DNA of 19,031 nt from an uncultured Oscillospiraceae bacterium (GTDB taxonomy: Bacteria > Bacillota > Clostridia > Oscillospirales > Oscillospiraceae). Where the stretch lies: NCBI GenBank assembly GCA_934589155.1, contig CAKTNP010000032.1, positions 1 through 19,031 of the forward strand, in the 5' to 3' direction. A program made the position numbers and the translations under genes. Below are positions 14,924-19,031 of the stretch, piece by piece; position 1 is the stretch's first letter; every line of letters begins with the position of its first letter. The notes beneath the pieces were generated by a model. The model was not told the DNA's origin, did not search any database, and saw only the letters and a list, made by a program, of their open reading frames with translations.

Positions 14924-16806
14924 AGCAGTTCATCCTTTTTTCGTTTATGAGATTCCTGAGAAGGGGAGGGCTCCGACGGTTTCGTAGGCTCCGTGGGAGG
15001 CTCCGTAGGTTCTGTGGGAGGGTCTGTGGGTTCCGTCGGGGGTTCCGTGGGAGGCTCGGTAGGCGGCTCCGTGGGCTCCGGGCCCGTGGCGGGCAGGACC
15101 TCCCGGGTCACCTCGCCGCACTTGGAGCAGGTTCTTTCAATGTATCCGTCCTGGGTGTCCGTGGGTTCTACCCGGGCGGTTTCCTGATAATCGTGGGACA
15201 GGGGGGTAAAGACCCCGTCCCGCCAGATCCCGCAGTAGCTGGACAGGCTGCCGTACTGGCCGCCGGTGGAGCCGTAGCCGTCAATGTCCTTGCCCCAGGA
15301 CAGGGTAAAGCGCAGGGTGATCACGTCTCCGTCGGAGGGGAACCCGCCGTCCATGCCGAAACCGGGATAGGCACCGTTGACGTCATACATCCATCCGGAG
15401 CCCCGGGTGTAGTCCATTTCGCCCAGACTGTCCGGGTCCGACTGGCCTGTGAGGCTGATGCCGTCCCGGAGGATCAGCTGCCACAGCCGGGGATCCACCT
15501 CGGCCCCGTACATCATGTCGCCCCGGGTGAGCCGCCGGAGGTAGAAACCACCGTTTTCTGCTGGGGTCCCGGCGTAGCCGGGGGTATAGCCGCAGAGATC
15601 CAGGGCCCGCAGCACCACCTGGGCGTAGGTCTCGCCCTGGGTGACTGTGAGAGTTTCCTCGTCCAGGATCCCAAGGCCAAGGGTGGTGGCGTCCACCCGG
15701 ACCGTGGCCGAGCCGATGGGATCGCCCTTGGATACGGTCTCATAGGTGATGGACAGGGTCCGGCAGGTGGAGTTGCCCTCGTCGTCCCAGGCCAGGATTT
15801 TTACGATATAGGTCCGGGAGTCGCCCATCTCCGGGGCGGAAAACCGCAGGGTGTACTCAAAGCCGCCCCGGGCGTTTCCGGTGGGGTTGGTCAGCAGAGT
15901 TCCGTCCAGCCAGACCCGCAGGTGATTTTCATAAATGGGCTGGCCTCCGGTGTCGCCCCCGGTTCGGGCGGAGACCCGGAGAATGAATTTTTGGACCCGA
16001 ATAGGATCCGTGACCCCGTCCCGGTTGGTGGTGATGACGGGGGGCGCATCGCCGATCTCGGGGTGGTCCTCGTCGGCCAGATCCGCCTGATAGGAGACAT
16101 AGTAGGTCAAGGGAGAGCCCAGGACCCTGCCGTTCTGATAGAGGTACAGCGTCAGCTTATAGCTGGTGTTCAGGGCCATTTTCAGGGCGTAGGAGCCGGA
16201 CTCCGGCGTCAGGAGCTGGCCGTTGTTGGCGGTGGAGCGTTGCTCCTTCCAGTAGACCCTGACGGAAAGACCTGTGCCGCCCGCGCCGTAGGCATAGAAC
16301 CGGAGGGTGTCGTTTTCCAGCTCCTTGGGGGTCCAGGCTCGATTCTGCAGGTTCGTGACGATGTGGGGCTCCGTCTCCGGGTCCCGGGGCTCCGTAGGGC
16401 CGGGGTTCGGCACCGTGGGGGAGGTAGGATCGGTCCCCGGGGTGGAGGGGTCCGGCTGGCTGCCGGTGGCGTCCGGAGCGGTGGGCTCCGTCACGGAGGC
16501 TGTGGCGTCGGGAACGGGATCCTGGGTCCGGGTCTCCGGCGGCTCCGTTTCCTCCTGGGGCTGGGTGGGCTCCGTCTCCGGTTCTGTTTCCGGCTCCGTG
16601 GGGGGCTCGGTGTCATCCCGGTCCCCGGTACCGCTGCCGCCGGACCGGGCCATGGATTCCGGCGTCAGCCGGGAGGGCTCCGGATCGATGGGGTTCTCCG
16701 GGATCCGGGTCCCGGCGCCCGCCAGGGACAGGACCGCGCCCAGGATCAAAACCAGGGCCAGCAGCGCCGCCAGGACACCGAACAGCCCCTTTTTATTTCG
16801 CTTCAT
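14920..16806 (-). CDS. Large membrane-anchored DUF4430 (transcobalamin C-terminal-like) protein
   Basis: 628 residues and the first gene after the riboswitch. N-terminal basic residues and one hydrophobic helix (8-30, no lipobox Cys) form a signal anchor. A Thr/Pro/Glu-rich linker (about 62-148) follows, then two beta-rich segments (about 150-245, 255-360; the second with RVWLDGTLL and TYIVKILAWDDEGN, Ig-like) and a DUF4430 domain (about 364-507) with GETYAQVVLRALDLCG, SGWMYDVNGAYPGFG and SDGDVITLRFTLSWG. A short Cx2C segment (TCSKCGEV, 559-566) and a TEPP-rich tail (about 573-612) ending in KRKKDELL complete it. No LPxTG sorting signal is present. The ATG at 16806 has GAGGT about eight bases upstream; an in-frame TTG at 16827 is an alternative start. 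DUF4430 suggests corrinoid or small-ligand binding. Confidence 0.85.
   Translation of the reverse strand: MKRNKKGLFGVLAALLALVLILGAVLSLAGAGTRIPENPIDPEPSRLTPESMARSGGSGTGDRDDTEPPTEPETEPETEPTQPQEETEPPETRTQDPVPDATASVTEPTAPDATGSQPDPSTPGTDPTSPTVPNPGPTEPRDPETEPHIVTNLQNRAWTPKELENDTLRFYAYGAGGTGLSVRVYWKEQRSTANNGQLLTPESGSYALKMALNTSYKLTLYLYQNGRVLGSPLTYYVSYQADLADEDHPEIGDAPPVITTNRDGVTDPIRVQKFILRVSARTGGDTGGQPIYENHLRVWLDGTLLTNPTGNARGGFEYTLRFSAPEMGDSRTYIVKILAWDDEGNSTCRTLSITYETVSKGDPIGSATVRVDATTLGLGILDEETLTVTQGETYAQVVLRALDLCGYTPGYAGTPAENGGFYLRRLTRGDMMYGAEVDPRLWQLILRDGISLTGQSDPDSLGEMDYTRGSGWMYDVNGAYPGFGMDGGFPSDGDVITLRFTLSWGKDIDGYGSTGGQYGSLSSYCGIWRDGVFTPLSHDYQETARVEPTDTQDGYIERTCSKCGEVTREVLPATGPEPTEPPTEPPTEPPTEPTDPPTEPTEPPTEPTKPSEPSPSQESHKRKKDELL
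14971..15078 (-). repeat. TEPP-rich degenerate tandem repeat in the C-terminal tail
   Basis: Codons 577-612 of the large DUF4430 gene repeat the pattern T-E-P-P or T-E-P-T with small variations, giving DNA units close to GGCTCCGTGGGAG on the plus strand. Such Pro/Thr/Glu-rich tracts are extended wall-spanning linkers. A looser tract of the same composition lies at about 16363-16608 in the same gene. Copy number could vary between strains. Confidence 0.7.
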
Positions 16807-16845
16807 GTGTGAAACCTCGCTTGACAAAAACAGCCTGGAAAGGCA

Positions 16846-16886
16846 TAAAAAAAGAACAGCCGTGCAGCAGGATGCAGCGTCCGTTC
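16846..16886 (-). terminator. Riboswitch expression-platform terminator
   Basis: In minus-strand RNA, GAACGGACGCTGCA pairs with TGCACGGCTGTTC (hairpin 16854-16886; one bulged base, one mismatch, six-base loop), followed directly by seven T (16847-16853). It lies between the cobalamin aptamer and the first start codon. This arrangement predicts premature termination when cobalamin is bound. I did not resolve a convincing antiterminator, although CGTCC near 16919-16924 can pair with the GGACG of the terminator's 5' arm. Confidence 0.75.
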
Positions 16887-16930
16887 CTTAGGGAATGTAT
16901 GCACCGTCTGCCCATAACTCGTGGACGGAG

Positions 16931-17114
16931 CAATTTCAAGCAGGTCTTCTGACTTGCGCGTCTGCGGTCCGGCGCTGCCTTCTCGGGTCGCCCCAATGGC
17001 TGACTTTCGTCCTGCGCCGGCCTCTGCGCTTACAGCGGCGGTACCGTCCGGGAATCTCACCCGGTTGTCTATTCTCCCTCCGGACCCCATAGGGCCGGGA
17101 GGGCACTTGAAATG
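16931..17114 (-). ncRNA. Cobalamin (B12) riboswitch aptamer
   Basis: The minus strand carries the hallmark elements in order. P1 is formed by ATTTCAAG (17106-17113) and CTTGAAAT (16933-16940). The conserved core contains CCGGGTGAGATTCCCGG, ACGGTACCGCCGCTGTAAGC (17027-17064), close to the family consensus GGTGAAATCCC...CGGTCCCGCCACTGTAA. AAGTCAGCCATTGGGG and a GC-rich arm follow, and the closing B12-box AGTCAGAAGACCTGC (16940-16954) ends at P1. It begins about 12 bases after the predicted transcription start and precedes the DUF4430 gene by about 125 bases. It is the main evidence that the operon responds to cobalamin, normally by switching off when the coenzyme is abundant. Confidence 0.93.
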
Positions 17115-17132
17115 TCCTTATTTTGCATCATA

Positions 17133-17161
17133 AGTATAGCAGGAAAGGCCCATTCTGTCAA
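17133..17161 (-). promoter_or_regulatory. Promoter of the cobalamin-riboswitch operon
   Basis: TTGACA (17156-17161) and TATACT (17133-17138) on the minus strand are separated by 17 bases, near-consensus for SigA. Transcription would start near 17126, just before P1 of the riboswitch. A strong constitutive promoter combined with a terminating riboswitch is the usual arrangement for corrinoid uptake genes. Confidence 0.85.
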
Positions 17162-17441
17162 TGAATCCCGGAATACTTCCGGAAGAATCCAAGGCAGCGT
17201 ATCGTAAAGGGCCGCGAAGTTTCCTTCACGGCCCTTTGACGTCAAATGCAGATATAAGTCTTTTGCTTTCCGTTACTATACTTAAAAACGCTTATAATGG
17301 TTTAATGAGTTTTGCCCTTGTAAAACATCGGAGCGGGATAGAGAGGGGGATATAATACGGGAACTTTCTTTTTTCTATTCTGCTTCTGGTCTAGTGGAGA
17401 CTTTCTGCCCTATGAAGAAGGATTTTAATTCAATATTACGA
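17162..17441. other. Intergenic region between the operon promoter and the XRE gene
   Basis: No gene is supported here. It holds a hairpin AAAGGGCCG...CGGCCCTTT (17206-17237) without a clear T-run on either side, possibly a weak bidirectional terminator, and the left copy of a 22-bp direct repeat (17277-17298). Base composition shifts from GC-rich to AT-rich at about 17240. A lone TATAAT at about 17353 on the plus strand has no matching -35 box and no downstream plus-strand gene. Confidence 0.5.
17277..17298. repeat. Left copy of 22-bp direct repeat
   Basis: The sequence starts TATACTTAAAAACG and ends TTATAAT, with C at the one variable position. It matches 18620-18641 at 21 of 22 positions in the same orientation. 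The two copies bracket the AT-rich XRE/lipoprotein pair, as an attachment-site duplication would, but no integrase is present between them. Confidence 0.6.
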
Positions 17442-17765
17442 TTATTTGAAGTATTTGATATTAGTGCTTATAAAGTCGATAAACCTATCTTTGTTCTCTT
17501 GTGACAGCCCGTTAACTTCCATAAGGCTTTTTATATACTGGTACTCTGTATTATGTCTGTAATTGCCCTTAAGAAAATCAATACTTACACCCAACACACA
17601 AGCGATGCTATCCATAGTTGGAAAACTTGGCATACTCTCTCCTCGCTCTATCTTTCCTAAAAAGTTCTCCGTTATTCCAACCATTTCAGCCAATCTTTCT
17701 ATAGTCAACAATTGTCTTTTGCGCTCTGTTCTAATGTTTTCTCCTATAATCTTCATATCAAGCAT
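17442..17765 (-). CDS. XRE-family helix-turn-helix transcriptional regulator
   Basis: 107 residues from the ATG at 17765, chosen because GGGGTGG lies six bases upstream; an ATG 15 bases earlier lacks a ribosome binding site. Residues about 7-66 form a Cro/C1-type helix-turn-helix: ENIRTERKRQLLTIERLAEM, then VGITENFLGKIERGESMPS (recognition helix around 32-41), then MDSIACVLGVSIDFL. The remaining 40 residues (EYQYIKSLMEVNGLSQENKD) form a helical tail, as in small SinR-like regulators, probably for dimerisation. Codon use and AT content differ strongly from the large operon. It is divergent from a lipoprotein gene with paired inverted repeats between them, which it may bind. Confidence 0.9.
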   Translation of the reverse strand: MLDMKIIGENIRTERKRQLLTIERLAEMVGITENFLGKIERGESMPSFPTMDSIACVLGVSIDFLKGNYRHNTEYQYIKSLMEVNGLSQENKDRFIDFISTNIKYFK

Positions 17766-17796
17766 TAAGTACCACCCCATAAGTATATTTTATAGG

Positions 17797-17807
17797 GAAT
17801 AGTATTC
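17797..17807. promoter_or_regulatory. Short inverted repeat, candidate operator
   Basis: GAATA-G-TATTC is a perfect 5-bp inverted repeat around one base. It lies about 32 bases upstream of the XRE gene start, close to a possible minus-strand -10 region (TATAAA at about 17790-17795). This is a plausible site for autoregulation by the XRE protein; the evidence is only its symmetry and position. Confidence 0.3.
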
Positions 17808-17820
17808 GCTTTTAAGTTCA

Positions 17821-17835
17821 TAATAATCCTTATTA
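17821..17835. promoter_or_regulatory. Inverted repeat between divergent genes, candidate operator
   Basis: TAATAA-TCC-TTATTA is a perfect 6-bp inverted repeat with a 3-base centre, ending two bases upstream of the -35 box of the plus-strand lipoprotein promoter. Its placement between the divergent genes makes it a candidate binding site for the XRE regulator. AT-rich sequence makes chance symmetry possible. Confidence 0.35.
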
Positions 17836-17837
17836 TA

Positions 17838-17866
17838 TTGACAAATAGGAACTGTATTGATATTAT
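17838..17866 (+). promoter_or_regulatory. SigA-type promoter of the AT-rich lipoprotein gene
   Basis: TTGACA (17838-17843) is followed after 17 bases by TATTAT (17861-17866). Transcription would start near 17873, about 30 bases before the ATG at 17903, which has AAAGGAAG as ribosome binding site. Confidence 0.75.
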
Positions 17867-17902
17867 AAAGAGGATAAGAACAAACTGAAAGGAAGTATTC
17901 CG

Positions 17903-18553
17903 ATGAAAAAACTACTTGCGCTACTTTTAGCTGCTCTTATGAGCATATCAATGGTTGCTTGTGGAGAATCCAATAAACCATCAGGAGAAGAAACATCAAA
18001 TACTGAAAATGAATCACCAGAAAGCACTGCATTTGCAATAGGTGAAGCCTTTGGTACTGATAGTGTAGAATGTGTGATAAAGGAAACCAAATGGATTACA
18101 TCAGAAGAATTTGAACAGTATACCACAAGAGAAAACCTTTCTATTAGCACAGTGTTTCCTGATTATGAAGCAAAGGGCATAACTAAAATTACTAAATCTT
18201 CGCTTACAGATTCCTCATATCTTTGCGTAGTGTATTCTCTACAAAATGTTGGTAAAGAAGATGTTGTTTCTGGAGAAGAGTCTGTAGGCGATGGTAGTTA
18301 TTGGGCTTTGCCATATGGTACTATTGAAGTGAATTATGACGATGGATATACATTTTCTGGAGGGATTGACGGATTTACCAAATATTTTGGTTTTACCAAT
18401 ACCCTAAAGGTTTTAAGCGACCCTATCACAGAGGTTATGATATTTGACTTGCCTAATCAAGTTTTCGAAAATGATGATAAACCATTAAATCTTAAAGTTA
18501 CATTACCTTCTTCTAATGAAGAAACCGAAGAATTTATTGTTTCTATTAGATAA
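17903..18553 (+). CDS. Secreted lipoprotein with an Ig-like (DUF4352/DUF5067-type) domain
   Basis: 216 residues. A signal peptide MKKLLALLLAALMSISMVAC has its lipobox Cys at position 20, followed by a Ser/Glu-rich linker (about 21-45). The mature domain (about 47-216) is beta-rich: a DSVECVIKETKW strand, then SYLCVVYSLQNVGKEDV (a pattern common to DUF4352- and DUF5067-like extracellular Ig-like domains), a Tyr/Gly-rich centre (YDDGYTFSGGIDGFTKYFGF) and a C-terminal strand pair. Exact family is uncertain and no function can be assigned. It is the only convincing plus-strand gene here, AT-rich, with its own promoter and a strong terminator, divergent from the XRE regulator that may control it. 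Confidence 0.85.
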   Translation: MKKLLALLLAALMSISMVACGESNKPSGEETSNTENESPESTAFAIGEAFGTDSVECVIKETKWITSEEFEQYTTRENLSISTVFPDYEAKGITKITKSSLTDSSYLCVVYSLQNVGKEDVVSGEESVGDGSYWALPYGTIEVNYDDGYTFSGGIDGFTKYFGFTNTLKVLSDPITEVMIFDLPNQVFENDDKPLNLKVTLPSSNEETEEFIVSIR

Positions 18554-18558
18554 TGATT

Positions 18559-18592
18559 AAGAATGGGGGCTATTACAGCCCCCATTCTTTTA
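18559..18592 (+). terminator. Intrinsic terminator of the lipoprotein gene
   Basis: GAATGGGGGC (18561-18570) pairs perfectly with GCCCCCATTC (18578-18587) around a 7-base loop, followed by TTTT. It lies just after the stop codon. Confidence 0.85.
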
Positions 18593-18619
18593 CTCACCTA
18601 TAGAAAGCATTTTGTTTTA

Positions 18620-18641
18620 TATACTTAAAAACGTTTATAAT
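18620..18641. repeat. Right copy of 22-bp direct repeat
   Basis: Matches the copy at 17277-17298 in the same orientation with one difference (T instead of C after TATACTTAAAAACG). It lies just beyond the terminator of the plus-strand lipoprotein gene, so the two copies frame a 1.3-kb module. Confidence 0.6.
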
Positions 18642-18912
18642 CATAAAAAGCGATTGTCTGTTTGCTGTTACACTTTGTCAGTTGATACACCGCAAATTGA
18701 CTATAGGCAAAGTCTACCGTTACATCTTTAAGAAAGCCTTTGCCGAAAAGCGGGGGCCTGTTTTTGCTTTAGGAAAAACAAAACTTTCCTGTAGCTTTTT
18801 CATCGCTTTTTGGCGGAGAATCGCAAAAATTTGCGGATACGCTCAAAAAACAGCGGGAGCAAACAATGGAGAAAAGCTTAATAGGCCGCAAAAGTTCCGG
18901 GAAACCATAGAA

Positions 18913-18945
18913 AAAACCACCCAAGAAAATTTCTTGGGTGGTTTT
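18913..18945. terminator. Perfect bidirectional terminator hairpin
   Basis: The 16-base arm AAAACCACCCAAGAAA is followed after one base by its exact complement, giving a GC-core stem with A-tract and T-tract on both strands. It would terminate transcription from either side. The gene it serves is not visible in the window. Confidence 0.8.
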
Positions 18946-19031
18946 GCTTTGGCAAATGACTCTAATTTTGATAGAAACCGTGTAAGGGGGTGCAACTTCG
19001 GTTCGGAGGGGGGTGCAGTTCTCAATTTAGG

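Larger units (their letters stand above)
18604..19031 (+). other. Stop-free stretch at the right end, probably decayed or noncoding
   Basis: Frame 18604 onward is free of stops for about 142 codons to the window edge and would encode segments such as KVYRYIFKKAFAEKRG and SFFIAFWRRIAKICGYAQ. It has no ATG start or ribosome binding site, and a perfect 33-base terminator palindrome runs through its middle, so I do not call it a gene. The opposite strand has a 60-residue frame (18843-19025) without support either. The style resembles leftover sequence of mobile elements in gut Clostridia, but I cannot verify this. The stretch also contains CGCAAA-AA-TTTGCG (18822-18835). Confidence 0.3.

Noticed and set aside
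14983..15080. Short repeated units as a CRISPR array
   Set aside because: The repeats are in frame, very short, without spacers, and encode the TEPP linker.
14947..16812. A 621-codon plus-strand frame opposite the large DUF4430 gene
   Set aside because: Low-complexity Arg/Gly/Leu-rich translation, mirroring the TEPP repeats in the other strand; no ribosome binding site or domain.
16895..17133. Small plus-strand frames across the riboswitch region
   Set aside because: They overlap a well-supported cobalamin aptamer and promoter on the minus strand and have no ribosome binding site.
17206..17237. Hairpin as a strong intrinsic terminator
   Set aside because: The stem is good, but neither strand has a clear T-run after it and no gene ends nearby, so only a weak role is noted.

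Overview
The window looks like a chromosomal segment of a Gram-positive, high-GC gut Clostridia member, probably of the Oscillospiraceae type. This rests on strong AAGGAGG ribosome binding sites, the style of the lipoproteins and three SLH (S-layer homology) domains, the ECF-type transporter and the TEPP-rich wall linkers; the taxonomic placement is inference. From the left end to about 17.2 kb the DNA is GC-rich and every convincing gene is on the minus strand. From about 17.25 kb to the right end it is much more AT-rich and looks like accessory DNA.

The core is one ten-gene minus-strand operon, read from about 17.13 kb down to 1.13 kb. It starts with a near-consensus promoter (17133-17161), followed by a recognisable cobalamin riboswitch (16931-17114) and an intrinsic terminator used as its expression platform (16846-16886). 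The genes, in transcription order, are: a membrane-anchored DUF4430 protein; a lipoprotein with an alpha/alpha-toroid look; a MoxR AAA+ ATPase; a DUF58 protein; a membrane transglutaminase-fold protein whose catalytic Cys is Ser; a 1658-residue secreted protein with cadherin-like domains, a PQQ-type beta-propeller and three SLH domains; a small membrane-anchored DUF4430 protein; and an ECF transporter (EcfT, a fused double EcfA ATPase, and an S component). Most junctions overlap or abut, so the genes are probably translationally coupled. A hairpin terminator (1055-1124) closes the unit.

Taken together, the riboswitch and the ECF module predict a corrinoid (vitamin B12) import system with unusual surface parts. 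DUF4430 is the family that contains the C-terminal beta domain of animal transcobalamin and intrinsic factor, and the lipoprotein resembles the toroid superfamily of their N-terminal domain. The operon may therefore encode a split, bacterial transcobalamin-like capture apparatus feeding an ECF importer, together with an S-layer-bound propeller protein and a MoxR/DUF58/transglutaminase-fold cassette of unknown role. The binding function is inference; the gene content and the riboswitch are seen directly.

Left of the operon is a separate two-gene minus-strand unit with its own promoter: a small lipoprotein and a LURP-one/YxjI-like protein. Right of it is an AT-rich islet with a divergent pair (an XRE-type regulator on the minus strand, a lipoprotein on the plus strand), flanked by a 22-bp near-identical direct repeat. 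The last 400 bases hold a stop-free but probably decayed or noncoding stretch crossed by a perfect bidirectional terminator hairpin.
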